A stretch of DNA of 64,000 nt from Prolixibacteraceae bacterium (GCA_025210775.1 JAOARB010000013.1:186001-250000), one strand, 5' to 3'; shown: positions 38,290 to 46,565, counted from the stretch's first letter. Translations and numbers: made by a program. The notes: generated by a model from the sequence alone, not told the origin.

Positions 38290-38718
38290 ATGAAAACGAC
38301 AAGAACACAAAACATTTTTAGAATCATACTTGGCTCTTTTATGCTTTATGCGGGTATTGGACACCTTAGCTTTAGACGCACAGAATTTTTAGCACAAGTA
38401 CCTACATGGATCACCATTGACCCATCCTTTATGGATTTCATTGTACTTTCTTCAGGAGTAGTAGAAGTACTACTAGGGCTAGCAATGATCTTTATGGTAA
38501 AAAATAGAGCGAAAGTAGGAATGATCCTAGCAATATTCTTCATTCTTGTATTTCCTGGAAACATCAACCAATATGTAAATGAAATTAGTGCCTTTGGACT
38601 TGATACAGACACGAAAAGATTGATACGACTACTATTCCAACCTGTATTGGTACTTTGGGCTTTATGGTCTACTGGAGCTCTTCAATATTATTGCAAAAAG
38701 AAGTGTTGTAAAAAATAA
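38290..38718 (+). CDS. DoxX-like integral membrane protein, copy 1
   Basis: A 142-residue four-helix membrane protein of the DoxX/DoxD-like group: IFRIILGSFMLYAGIGHLSF, FIVLSSGVVEVLLGLAMIFM, VGMILAIFFILVFPGNINQY and LIRLLFQPVLVLWALWSTGAL. The motif FPGNINQYVNEISAFGLDTD is shared exactly or nearly so with the second copy at 43.4 kb. It ends in a Cys/Lys-rich tail (YYCKKKCCKK). DoxX proteins are tied to thiosulfate/quinone or disulfide-stress chemistry in some bacteria. The pairing with nitroreductase suggests a membrane quinone-linked function, by inference. Confidence 0.88.
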   Translation: MKTTRTQNIFRIILGSFMLYAGIGHLSFRRTEFLAQVPTWITIDPSFMDFIVLSSGVVEVLLGLAMIFMVKNRAKVGMILAIFFILVFPGNINQYVNEISAFGLDTDTKRLIRLLFQPVLVLWALWSTGALQYYCKKKCCKK

Positions 38719-38820
38719 TAATAAAACCGTAGAAAAAAACATTTATTGCTTGAATGCGCGAAACATTACGTGTTTCTGTAAACAAGTTTTTTCTATTCAT
38801 ATAGTTAGCTACTTGAAATC

Positions 38821-38853
38821 AAAGAAAGGGACATTAAAATGATCCCTTTCTTT
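38821..38853. terminator. Bidirectional terminator
   Basis: 11-bp stem AAAGAAAGGGA/TCCCTTTCTTT with T-runs on both strands, between the convergent DoxX gene and the flavin-redox operon. Confidence 0.85.
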
Positions 38854-38892
38854 TTTTGATTAATTTACACATAACTACTTTTCAATGAGGAG

Positions 38893-39522
38893 TCACCAAC
38901 TCTCCCAGTGAATATTATTTTTATCATACTTATCTTTTGGCTTTTCAACCCCTGTAGGATAGCCTATTGGAATCACACATAGCGGCATTATATACGAAGG
39001 AAGACCTAAAACCTGACGAGCATATTCCATTCTTTCTGGACCGGGATATAATGTGGACCATACACCGCCGAGTCCCATTGCCTCAATTGCTAAAAGCATG
39101 TTCTGAGTAGCTGCCGAGGTATCCGTAATCCAAAATTCAGGATTACGAGGATCTATCTTATTCATATCACCACAAACAATAATCGCGGCAGTAGACTCAT
39201 CTAAACCTCTAGCCCATTTTAGATTCTTTCTTAGCTTTAACATTACATTCCTGTCCGTAATAGCAACAAACTGCCATGGACGAGCATCATGTCCTGAGGG
39301 AGCAGCCATTCCAGCTTTCATTATAGTATCTAATTGTTCCATAGACACTTTTTGATTCGTAAATTTCCGAACACTCTTTCGGTTAAATATTACAGAAAAC
39401 AAAGCCTCTTTTTTGGAAATATTTATGTTACCATCATCTTTAGGATCGTCATTTTGATTTTTAAATGTTGTAACTAAAAGAGCAATAGCTAGTAACAATA
39501 TTAAAACATGCTGTTTATTCAT
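38893..39522 (-). CDS. Membrane-anchored (periplasmic) nitroreductase
   Basis: A 209-residue nitroreductase-fold protein, but with an N-terminal hydrophobic helix (about 5-22, VLILLLAIALLVTTF) that would place the FMN domain outside the cytoplasmic membrane. Motifs are NRKSVRKFTNQ (phosphate-binding Arg/Lys), AAPSGHDARPWQF, DTSAATQNMLLAIEAMGLGGVWSTLYPG and the ending VIPIGYPTGVEKPKDKYD. It resembles the BluB/NTR branch more than the two cytoplasmic copies nearby. It overlaps the FMN-binding membrane-protein gene by 4 nt (39519-39522), so the two are translationally coupled. A likely electron acceptor from that protein; substrate unknown. A periplasmic nitroreductase is unusual, since NAD(P)H is absent there. 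Confidence 0.87.
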   Translation of the reverse strand: MNKQHVLILLLAIALLVTTFKNQNDDPKDDGNINISKKEALFSVIFNRKSVRKFTNQKVSMEQLDTIMKAGMAAPSGHDARPWQFVAITDRNVMLKLRKNLKWARGLDESTAAIIVCGDMNKIDPRNPEFWITDTSAATQNMLLAIEAMGLGGVWSTLYPGPERMEYARQVLGLPSYIMPLCVIPIGYPTGVEKPKDKYDKNNIHWESW

Positions 39523-40703
39523 GATTTATTTTTTATAGGTTTTCTAATTATTTCCAGGAATTGTCCTGTAGGACAGAAATAGTTACACCATGGACGTGGA
39601 ACAAAAATGGATAATATAACAAATATGACTGCCAAAATAATAACAGGAATAGAAGCTGTCTTAAACATGAATGCAGAAAAAGGTTCTATATTTGTTAAAT
39701 CAAAACTAACCCCCAATAACAACAATAGAATAAGAACAGCAAAAATCTTTTCCCTTAAATTAGATAAAAATATTCTCACATTTGAAGGGAGAACTATTTT
39801 CTTTTTTCTGACTTTTCCCATTAATTCCTGACAAGCACCATAAGGGCACATGTAACTACAATAATACGCTTTATTTGTTATCAATGGGAGAAGAATACTT
39901 ATTACTAAGATTGTAAAAGTCAATATCCTAGAAAACACATCAACGCCATAAGTAGCCCAATTCATTATTAATACAACAGACAAGAAAGACCCTAACCAAA
40001 ACCCAAGAATAACGATTAATAATACTTGGTGTAGAATGCGAAAAGGCTTAAATATCTTTGGAAAGAAAAATTGCATTAAAGAACTTATTAGAAGAATTAA
40101 TCCTAGTCCCCAACGAACTAGGTCTAAAAATTCACTACTCTTAGGAATTTTAACTTCTTTATTTAGAAAGAAGCCAACCCTATGATTAATAGATTGAATC
40201 ACTGCATCGGATGTCAACGTTGCTCCAGTTATTGCATCTACATTTGTATTTAATACATCCTTTAACTTAAGATTGTTCCATGAATCAAAAAAACCTACTT
40301 CTTTTAATTTTACAATAAAATCTTTAGACTCTGTATTTTGTAGCAATGCTATCCCCGCAACACAATCATGGTTGTCAAATCCAATAAAAACAGGAACACT
40401 TGAAGAAAAACCTATAATTGAGTCTGATATAGGACTAGTATTTAGTCCCCAACCTATTTCTATGCTATCCGAAAAAACAATCCATCGATCTTTATCGACC
40501 TCATAATGAGAAGCATTTTTAAAAACTTCCTTAACCTGTTCAAGTGACACTTCTGATCTCAAAGAACCTTTGTCTGACAGCATACCATATCCCCAGAACT
40601 CTTTTTTCGGTAAAACGATTACTCCCAAAAGCAGAATTACCATCAATATGATATAAAGCTTTGAAAATAAATAATTATCTATTCTTCGTTTAATCATCTT
40701 CAC
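39519..40703 (-). CDS. FMN-binding / 4Fe-4S membrane electron-transfer protein (NosR/RnfG-like)
   Basis: A 394-residue membrane protein. One N-terminal helix (about 15-31) is followed by an extracytoplasmic FMN-binding domain (about 50-175) with the flavinylation motif D156-A-I-T159-G-A-T162, fitting Dx2(S/T)GAT, in which ApbE attaches FMN to the last Thr in known cases. A membrane bundle (about 190-370) carries two CxxxCP motifs, CSYMCPYGACQE and CNYFCPTGQ, which in NosR/NapH-type proteins bind 4Fe-4S clusters on the cytoplasmic side. This arrangement moves electrons across the membrane to an outside flavin. It overlaps the anchored nitroreductase by 4 nt and lies 8 nt after the micropeptide. 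Confidence 0.88.
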   Translation of the reverse strand: MKMIKRRIDNYLFSKLYIILMVILLLGVIVLPKKEFWGYGMLSDKGSLRSEVSLEQVKEVFKNASHYEVDKDRWIVFSDSIEIGWGLNTSPISDSIIGFSSSVPVFIGFDNHDCVAGIALLQNTESKDFIVKLKEVGFFDSWNNLKLKDVLNTNVDAITGATLTSDAVIQSINHRVGFFLNKEVKIPKSSEFLDLVRWGLGLILLISSLMQFFFPKIFKPFRILHQVLLIVILGFWLGSFLSVVLIMNWATYGVDVFSRILTFTILVISILLPLITNKAYYCSYMCPYGACQELMGKVRKKKIVLPSNVRIFLSNLREKIFAVLILLLLLGVSFDLTNIEPFSAFMFKTASIPVIILAVIFVILSIFVPRPWCNYFCPTGQFLEIIRKPIKNKS

Positions 40704-40711
40704 TATATCTA

Positions 40712-40786
40712 CTATTTCAACAAAAGGACAAGGATTACAACAGCCAAAATGATATTTAAGACATCACTTATGTTTACATTTTTCAT
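40712..40786 (-). CDS. 24-residue single-pass membrane micropeptide
   Basis: Between the ABM monooxygenase and the FMN-binding protein there is a perfect miniature ORF from ATG to TAG: a polar start MKNVNISDVLN, a hydrophobic helix of about 12 residues (IILAVVILVLLL) and a final Lys. It begins 12 nt after the monooxygenase stop and ends 8 nt before the next start, the spacing expected of a real operon gene. Bacterial respiratory and transporter complexes often have such single-helix subunits. No homologue can be named from memory; function as a stabilising subunit of the flavin/Fe-S membrane protein is inference. Confidence 0.6.
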   Translation of the reverse strand: MKNVNISDVLNIILAVVILVLLLK

Positions 40787-40798
40787 ATCATCATTTAT

Positions 40799-41095
40799 CT
40801 ATGAATTATACAATAGATCTAATTTCTTTATCTCTAACGACACCATAATATCTTCTGTTTTATCTTTAAATTCTCTAAAATGAGTCGAATCAATATGAAT
40901 ATCCAATGACACTTGACTCTTCCAAATTTCATAAACTAGAAAACAACATGGATCATCAAGATCTTTATGCAAATCATATTGTACACATCCCTTTTCTTTT
41001 CTACTATCATAAACCAACTGTCGAAGGAATTCTTGCATTAAATCGTCTCTGCCTTTTTCAACTTTTATCGTAGCTAATAGAACAATATTTTTCAT
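40799..41095 (-). CDS. ABM-domain (YgiN-like) monooxygenase
   Basis: A 98-residue ferredoxin-like antibiotic-biosynthesis-monooxygenase domain, similar to the quinol monooxygenase YgiN and autoinducer-processing LsrG. Typical pattern: IVLLATIKVEKGRDDLMQEFL, then S-R-K-E-K-G-C-V-Q-Y-D-L-H, DPCCFLVYEIWKSQVSLDIH and a terminal strand. Such small cofactor-free enzymes oxidise quinols or act as isomerases, usually as dimers. It starts 18 nt after the yellow-like gene and precedes the micropeptide by 12 nt, so it is a member of the flavin-redox operon. Quinone chemistry fits the company it keeps but is not proved. Confidence 0.87.
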   Translation of the reverse strand: MKNIVLLATIKVEKGRDDLMQEFLRQLVYDSRKEKGCVQYDLHKDLDDPCCFLVYEIWKSQVSLDIHIDSTHFREFKDKTEDIMVSLEIKKLDLLYNS

Positions 41096-41113
41096 ATCTT
41101 TTTTGTTATAATT

Positions 41114-42220
41114 TTATCTACCCCAGATACCTTTTTGAAGGGGCTTAAATCTGAAAATTAAGAATGGAGACTTCGTAAGATCTTTACCATTATTAAAAAC
41201 TGCAGCTCGAGTAAGTTGTGCAGCCGACACATACATATATCCATCTTTATTATAGCTAACTCCATCTGGCCAAATCATTTCTGAATCAATAGCATAATCA
41301 AAAGATTTCTTTGTTGACACAGGAATTACTCCGATAGCATTCTTTTCTATGTAAGTAGTATAAAGGTTCCCATCTTTATCAATACTAAAGCCTCCATTAT
41401 TATCCTTAGTTGCATATTTTTCAACTTTAAGTGAGAGAACAGAATCTTTATTCTCCAATAAATCTTCCATACGAACACGATAAACAGTTCTTCCATTTAA
41501 AGGGGCATAATACAACCATTCATTTTTTTTGTCGAGGGTTATACCATCTGCTCCAACTAAAATCGGCTTATTGGTTCCAGGAATGTTAAGCTGTGTACCA
41601 TCTACTACTATTGGAGTTTGTTCTGGTATCGTAGAATAATGTCCCTCTAAAACTCTTCGACATACACCTGTTTTCATATCCAAGATTACTAACGCTCCAT
41701 TATTCCCATTTCCACCATTACCTATATCTTCATCAGCAATCACAACGATATTACGTGATTCATCAATCACAAAATCATTCAACTGTGAACTAGGTCTACT
41801 GGCAGGACGTGGAATATAATAGATTCTTTCAAGACGATTCTTTTTTGTATTCCATCCAACCAATTTGGGGGTAATTCCTGATTTTAATCCCATATCCAAC
41901 ATCCAAACGACTCCTTTGGAATCATTTCTTATACCAAGAACATCATCTAAGTAATGATCATTGTCAAGACTCCTACTATTCCAACTTTTATTAGGGAATG
42001 CTGATACCTTTTTTGTTTTAGGATTATAATGCATTACACGTACTTCAGGATTAAAAAACGGATGATTACTAAAAACCAACTCTTGCTTATAATCATATGC
42101 AATATTACCCACTGGGTACGGTACCGTTGCATAAACTTCTGGTTTTATCTGTGCATAAACACCTTTGGTCAAAAACAATAAGACAAACAGAAACATTATC
42201 TTTCTTAGCGTTAAGATCAT
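41114..42220 (-). CDS. Secreted yellow/major-royal-jelly-like beta-propeller protein
   Basis: First gene of the flavin-redox operon, 368 residues with a Sec signal (to about KGVYAQ). It matches the bacterial relatives of the insect yellow/MRJP family: YPVGNIAYDYKQELVFSNHPFF, LGIRNDSKGVVWMLDMG, LVGWNTKKNRLERIYYIP, LNDFVIDESRNIVVIADEDIG, ALVILDMKTGVCRRVLEGH, GADGITLDKKNEWLYYAPLNGRTVYRV and MIWPDGVSYNKDGYMYVSA, spread like the blades of a six-bladed propeller. Enzymatic roles are unproven for most bacterial members; SMP-30-like lactonase or binding functions are possible. The pairing with redox genes suggests it handles the periplasmic substrate or product. Confidence 0.85.
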   Translation of the reverse strand: MILTLRKIMFLFVLLFLTKGVYAQIKPEVYATVPYPVGNIAYDYKQELVFSNHPFFNPEVRVMHYNPKTKKVSAFPNKSWNSRSLDNDHYLDDVLGIRNDSKGVVWMLDMGLKSGITPKLVGWNTKKNRLERIYYIPRPASRPSSQLNDFVIDESRNIVVIADEDIGNGGNGNNGALVILDMKTGVCRRVLEGHYSTIPEQTPIVVDGTQLNIPGTNKPILVGADGITLDKKNEWLYYAPLNGRTVYRVRMEDLLENKDSVLSLKVEKYATKDNNGGFSIDKDGNLYTTYIEKNAIGVIPVSTKKSFDYAIDSEMIWPDGVSYNKDGYMYVSAAQLTRAAVFNNGKDLTKSPFLIFRFKPLQKGIWGR

Positions 42221-42704
42221 ACATTTTTATATTATATTGTTCAACTTCAAAAAAAAATCATATCAAGGATCAATTTCAAGAATAAATCAAGGTTATAATT
42301 TTACTAATTGTAATACCATGTCAAAACTAAAAAACAACGTTTTATTATAATTGTACAAATCCATGTTTAAACCGTATATTTTGATGTTTTTAAAATCCTA
42401 AATTACATTTTACATCTTCATAAGAAACTTCTAATACCCCCACACACAAATAACAAAATAGCAATTCTTATTATCGTACAACATAAAGCAAGACATCTAT
42501 ATCAAGATGGATATTATACAGTAATAATTCTTGCAATGATTTAAAATTTGAAGTTTACATATACGGATACCCCAACAATGAATATAACATAAAAACAATA
42601 TATCCTAATGCTAATTAGAACATCGAAGCCATAAGATTGTTACTAAAATAAATAGGGAAAGGATTACACCTCTCACTATGTCATATTTGATAAATTTAAC
42701 ACCT
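42221..42704. other. Divergent intergenic region between the redox operon and nitroreductase copy 2
   Basis: About 480 AT-rich bp. On the minus strand TAGTTTTG (42322-42329) fits the -7 consensus for the flavin-redox operon, but without a well-spaced TTG. No clear palindromic operator or coding sequence was seen. Confidence 0.35.
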
Positions 42705-43337
42705 ATGGAATTAATTGAAAAACTACAATGGCGCTATGCTACTAAGGCCATGAATGGTCAGAAAGTAGATCAAGATAAAATCGACACCATACTAAAAGCC
42801 ATCTCTCTTGCACCAACCTCTAGTGGGTTACAACCTTTTGAAGTAATTGTCATTACAAATACAGAGTTAAAAAAAGAGATCCAAAAAGTATCATGGAACC
42901 AACCTGTAGTAGCCGATTGTTCCCATCTATTTATATTCGCTGCATGGGATACCTATACCGAAGCACGCATCAATAGGGTCTTTGACTTGACTAATGAGAT
43001 CAGAGGCAGCAAAGACGAACGTCTTGAAAACTACAGACAGAAACTATTAAGTGTATATCCACAGCGCGATGAGGAAGAAAATTTCCAACATGCAGCACGC
43101 CAAGCCTATATCGCTCTATCTCAAGGACTCTCTGCTGCAGCCTTTTTAGGCATTGACACCACTCCAATGGAAGGATTTGAACCAGAAAAAGTGGATCAGA
43201 TTCTAAACCTTAGAGAAAAAGGGCTACGTAGCTGTGTAATGATGGCAGTAGGCTATCGTGATATAGAAAACGATCGGTTAGTAGACCAAAAGAAAGTAAG
43301 AAAACCAATAGATGAGATGGTAACCTTTATAAACTAA
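42705..43337 (+). CDS. Nitroreductase-family NAD(P)H flavin oxidoreductase, copy 2
   Basis: Close paralogue of the gene at 37614: the same 210-residue length, the same opening MELIEKLQWRYATKAMNGQKVDQ and ending RKPIDEMVTFIN, and the conserved FMN loop SLAPTSSGLQPFEV and LGIDTTPMEGFEP. Differences are scattered substitutions (for example SQGLSAAAFL for SHAITAAAFL near the active site), as expected of diverging duplicates. The start was chosen to match copy 1; the frame opens 27 nt earlier (42678). A DoxX-like gene follows after 35 nt, as with copy 1. No TetR gene accompanies this copy. Confidence 0.92.
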   Translation: MELIEKLQWRYATKAMNGQKVDQDKIDTILKAISLAPTSSGLQPFEVIVITNTELKKEIQKVSWNQPVVADCSHLFIFAAWDTYTEARINRVFDLTNEIRGSKDERLENYRQKLLSVYPQRDEEENFQHAARQAYIALSQGLSAAAFLGIDTTPMEGFEPEKVDQILNLREKGLRSCVMMAVGYRDIENDRLVDQKKVRKPIDEMVTFIN

Positions 43338-43372
43338 CAATTCTTTTATTTACGAATTAAAAACGATGCTTT

Positions 43373-43813
43373 ATGATAAGAACTACACGAATACAAGATG
43401 TCTTTAGGATCGTATTGGGAGTCGGAATGATCTATACAGGTCTAGCACACCTCACTTTTGCTCGCAACGAGTATATCGCACAAGTACCTACATGGATAAC
43501 CCAAGATCCCTCTTTTGCTGATATTATTATTCTATTTTCAGGGGTAATCGAGATCATTTTAGGATTAATCATGATCTTTAAGATAGGGAGCAGATATAAA
43601 GCTGGTATTGCACTAGGAGTCTTCTTTATCATTATCTTCCCTGGTAACATCAACCAATATGTAAACCACATCAGTGCATTTGGATTAGATACCGATCTAA
43701 AAAGATTGATCCGTCTGTTCTTCCAACCCGTATTGATCATCTGGGCTCTATGGACCACAGGAGCACTACAATACTTTAAAGAAAAAGAACACGACGATCA
43801 TAAACACCATTAA
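43373..43813 (+). CDS. DoxX-like integral membrane protein, copy 2
   Basis: 146 residues, four membrane helices, paralogous to the protein at 38290: both share LAH/GHL...F near helix 1, QVPTWIT with PSF, FPGNINQYVN-ISAFGLDTD-KRLIRL-FQPVL and ALW-TGALQY. The tail differs: copy 2 ends in a His/Asp-rich stretch (KEKEHDDHKHH) where copy 1 has Cys/Lys, suggesting different metal or redox tuning. It forms a two-gene unit with nitroreductase copy 2 and is closed by a terminator at 43825. Confidence 0.88.
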   Translation: MIRTTRIQDVFRIVLGVGMIYTGLAHLTFARNEYIAQVPTWITQDPSFADIIILFSGVIEIILGLIMIFKIGSRYKAGIALGVFFIIIFPGNINQYVNHISAFGLDTDLKRLIRLFFQPVLIIWALWTTGALQYFKEKEHDDHKHH

Positions 43814-43824
43814 TCATAGACATT

Positions 43825-43858
43825 GGGGAGCAACTTTTAATAGAAGCTCCCCTTTTTT
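43825..43858 (+). terminator. Terminator of nitroreductase-DoxX pair 2
   Basis: Stem GGGGAGC/GCTCCCC (43825-43831 with 43846-43852) plus six T. Confidence 0.85.
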
Positions 43859-43873
43859 ATTCTCTATATTGTT

Positions 43874-44029
43874 TTACCCTACACTTAAACCATACCCTTT
43901 CTTTTCAAGAATATCAATATTATCGGTTCCATTCAAATGAGACATCATAAAAAAAACAAAGCATCCCCATGTAATCGTCTTCTCGAAGAATGTAGTTGTA
44001 GGAATATTACTACCTTTATAGTCATAATA
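43874..44029 (-). pseudogene. Possible remnant of a SecG-like membrane protein
   Basis: A stop-bounded minus-strand frame of 51 codons lies in the gap before the YobI-like gene. It reads KGSNIPTTTFFEKTITWGC, then FVFFMMSHLNGTDNIDILEK and KGYGLSVG-stop. The part TTTFFEKTITWG plus a hydrophobic stretch recalls the start of the second helix of SecG (GVRKTTDFLEKATWGL in Bacteroidota SecG, from memory). No first helix or start codon is present, so if real this is a 3' fragment. Chance open frames of this length do occur in AT-rich DNA. Confidence 0.3.
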
Positions 44030-44060
44030 TTATTTTGTTATTACTAATTCCTACAATAAC

Positions 44061-46331
44061 ATGGTGCAAACACTTACGCCACATAAGTTTTCAAAAAAAG
44101 AACAAGAGCAGAACCAGATATATTTTGATTTCATCAAAGATGCGATCGACAATTATGAAGTAAAGAACTTTGCCATTACAGGGGCCTACGGTACCGGTAA
44201 AAGTACGATAATCCAAAACTTCTTTCGTCTTTACCCTACCGAAACAGAGGATTATACCCATGCCATTGTTTCCCTCTCTAGTTTTTGTGCCACTGCACCC
44301 AAAGAAGATAAAGAGCCTAAAAAAGAAGAAACATTTTTACCAAAGAAGGAAAACAAAGAGAGTAAAGAGGATAAAACAAAAGAATCAAGGGCAAGCTCCT
44401 CTACATCAAGCAACAAACCTTCTTTGGCAGAATTAGAGATGAGTATCCTTCAACAGCTCTTTTATCAGATCGATGAAAAGAAACTTCGTTTTAGTCGTTT
44501 CCAACGTAAAACCAAGATCTCAACATCCAATAAGATATTTACTTTTATTGTTTCATTAGGATGTGTTATTACTCTTTTTGCGTTTAGTTATAAAAATACA
44601 TTCTCCAAATATCTTAGCTCTATATCGCAACTTTTTATATTAGAGAAAGAGGATACCGTTCTTTTTAACATCATCAAAGGAATAGGCTTATTTATCCCTG
44701 CCCTTATACTGACAATAGGAGCATATATTCTTTTCGAAAGACTTTACTATGGGGTATATAAAGGACATTGGAAAAAACTTCAGTTTAATCTAGGAAAGAT
44801 CCAAAGCGAACATCAAATCACGGGGTCCATTATCAATGACAACCTTCACGATATATTGGTCTTTTTCCATAATGCAGAGCTCGATGTCGTTGTTTTTGAA
44901 GATATCGATAGACTAGATAATGCGATGGAAATCTTTACCAAACTTCGAGAACTAAACGAAACGATCAATCGTAGTCATGAGTTTCAAAGCATCAAAAAGA
45001 AAGTCCTTTTTATCTATGCACTAAAAGACGATATTCTTCCTACACCAGAGGCAAGGACAAAGTTCTTTGATCTTATTATGCCTATAGTTCCATTGGTATC
45101 ATCCGACAACTCTTATAACCTATTCTCTCAAGAACTAAAAGAGATCGCAAAAAAATATCCTCAAAAGGACTTTATACCTATCAATGAATGTATCTCTGAT
45201 AAATTTCTTTATACCGTAGGACCATACCTATCCGATATACGATCTATCCGAAATATTGTAACAGAATTCTATATTCAATGGAAATTATTAATTGCAAATC
45301 AATGGAGTAATATTTACACACAAGAGATTAAGGACAATATTGACTTCAATAGAAAGGAAGTTGATAATTTTATAATAACGGAATCCCAACAACTATTGGC
45401 TCTAATGATAGTTAAGCACTTTATCCCTAAAGACTATCATCTTGCTAAAGATAAAAAAGGGCTTCTACACTATATATTTAACCAAGGGAAAGAGATTCTA
45501 TACAATTTTATTATTAAAAACACAGAAACAGAAGATCAAAAACATGTAACTCTCACGAACCTATCTGATTATATTTGGCAATCGGAATTCGAAAACTTTA
45601 ATCTTTTTCCCAGTGAAATGAATAAAAACACACAATATCTGTTAATACAACTCATAAGCAGAGGATTTCTTAATGAAAGTTACATTGACTTCATAAACCT
45701 TCCAATTGATGGCATTTTTAGTCTGAAGGATTATGAATTTTGCAGAAAAGCAAATGCACGAAACAATAAAGATCTAGTAAATATAAAAATCGACAATCCT
45801 GGTCGTGTTCTAATAAAACTTAAGCCGAGTGTCTTTGCTGAAGATAATTTTCTATATAACGCATCATTATTAACGCACTGTTACATGAATAAGACTAATA
45901 GTTACTATTTCAATTATTTCTTCAGAACATTAAAAATACTTAACACGAAACAAACTGAAATTCATTTCAAAGATGACATAACACTTTCTACATTTAATGA
46001 TTTTACTCTGTTTTGTACAAATATATTAAAGTATAAAGATATATTATTCTACAAAACGATAGACCATATTATTGAACATGGGTATAAACTTTTACTTTCT
46101 TATTTAATTAGCAACAACACTCTAAAATTTAAAATTCTATATCACATAATACACGAAAATAAAAATATTGATGATATAACTATTTTGTCTAAGATAACCA
46201 ATTACCCAGACTATTCTGATTTCTATGAAACAGAAGAAGAAGAAGAAACATTCCTTGAATATTGTTCAAGAAAAAACATTAGACTAAATGATACACAACT
46301 GCAAAAAAGAATTGAAGAAGAATATCAATAA
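44061..46331 (+). CDS. YobI/KAP-like membrane P-loop NTPase
   Basis: A 756-residue ATPase. Walker A is GAYGTGKST at 41-49, and Walker B lies in LDVVVFEDIDRLD at about 274-286 (E280-D281-I-D283). Between them are a low-complexity Lys/Glu/Ser linker (about 80-115) and two membrane helices (about 157-176 and 208-230); inserted helices between Walker A and B are the mark of KAP-type NTPases. The C-terminal half (about 370-756) is helical without a recognised effector motif. KAP/YobI NTPases are found among anti-phage and membrane-organising proteins. Here the gene is single, with no nuclease or toxin next to it, so a defence role is only a suggestion. Confidence 0.8.
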   Translation: MVQTLTPHKFSKKEQEQNQIYFDFIKDAIDNYEVKNFAITGAYGTGKSTIIQNFFRLYPTETEDYTHAIVSLSSFCATAPKEDKEPKKEETFLPKKENKESKEDKTKESRASSSTSSNKPSLAELEMSILQQLFYQIDEKKLRFSRFQRKTKISTSNKIFTFIVSLGCVITLFAFSYKNTFSKYLSSISQLFILEKEDTVLFNIIKGIGLFIPALILTIGAYILFERLYYGVYKGHWKKLQFNLGKIQSEHQITGSIINDNLHDILVFFHNAELDVVVFEDIDRLDNAMEIFTKLRELNETINRSHEFQSIKKKVLFIYALKDDILPTPEARTKFFDLIMPIVPLVSSDNSYNLFSQELKEIAKKYPQKDFIPINECISDKFLYTVGPYLSDIRSIRNIVTEFYIQWKLLIANQWSNIYTQEIKDNIDFNRKEVDNFIITESQQLLALMIVKHFIPKDYHLAKDKKGLLHYIFNQGKEILYNFIIKNTETEDQKHVTLTNLSDYIWQSEFENFNLFPSEMNKNTQYLLIQLISRGFLNESYIDFINLPIDGIFSLKDYEFCRKANARNNKDLVNIKIDNPGRVLIKLKPSVFAEDNFLYNASLLTHCYMNKTNSYYFNYFFRTLKILNTKQTEIHFKDDITLSTFNDFTLFCTNILKYKDILFYKTIDHIIEHGYKLLLSYLISNNTLKFKILYHIIHENKNIDDITILSKITNYPDYSDFYETEEEEETFLEYCSRKNIRLNDTQLQKRIEEEYQ

Positions 46332-46527
46332 AATAGGACTGGGATAAAAATCAACTTATCCCCTGCATAAGACAAAGAAACTATTCGATCACCAGAGAGG
46401 CAATCCTTCTTTATAACAACTTTTTATTCAAGATCCACAGTAAGGAAGAATTACTTAGAATTAATATATTTAAGGAGGAACATGGGCGATAAGAGAGAAA
46501 AGGGACAAACAGAAAAAGCAGGAGTTT

Positions 46528-46535
46528 TATATTTG
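46528..46535 (+). promoter_or_regulatory. Possible -7 element for mntP
   Basis: TATATTTG matches TAnnTTTG 31 nt before the start; a TTG at the right distance is missing. No sequence resembling the yybP-ykoY manganese riboswitch was seen between 46332 and 46565. Confidence 0.35.
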
Positions 46536-46565
46536 TAGCGAAATCAGCAAAAAACAACATTCGGT

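Noticed and set aside
46337..46492. 51-codon stop-free plus-strand frame upstream of mntP
   Set aside because: No start codon and no recognised similarity; chance frames of this length are expected.
46332..46565. yybP-ykoY manganese riboswitch before mntP
   Set aside because: I looked for its conserved paired core and found only a weak hairpin next to the preceding gene's end.
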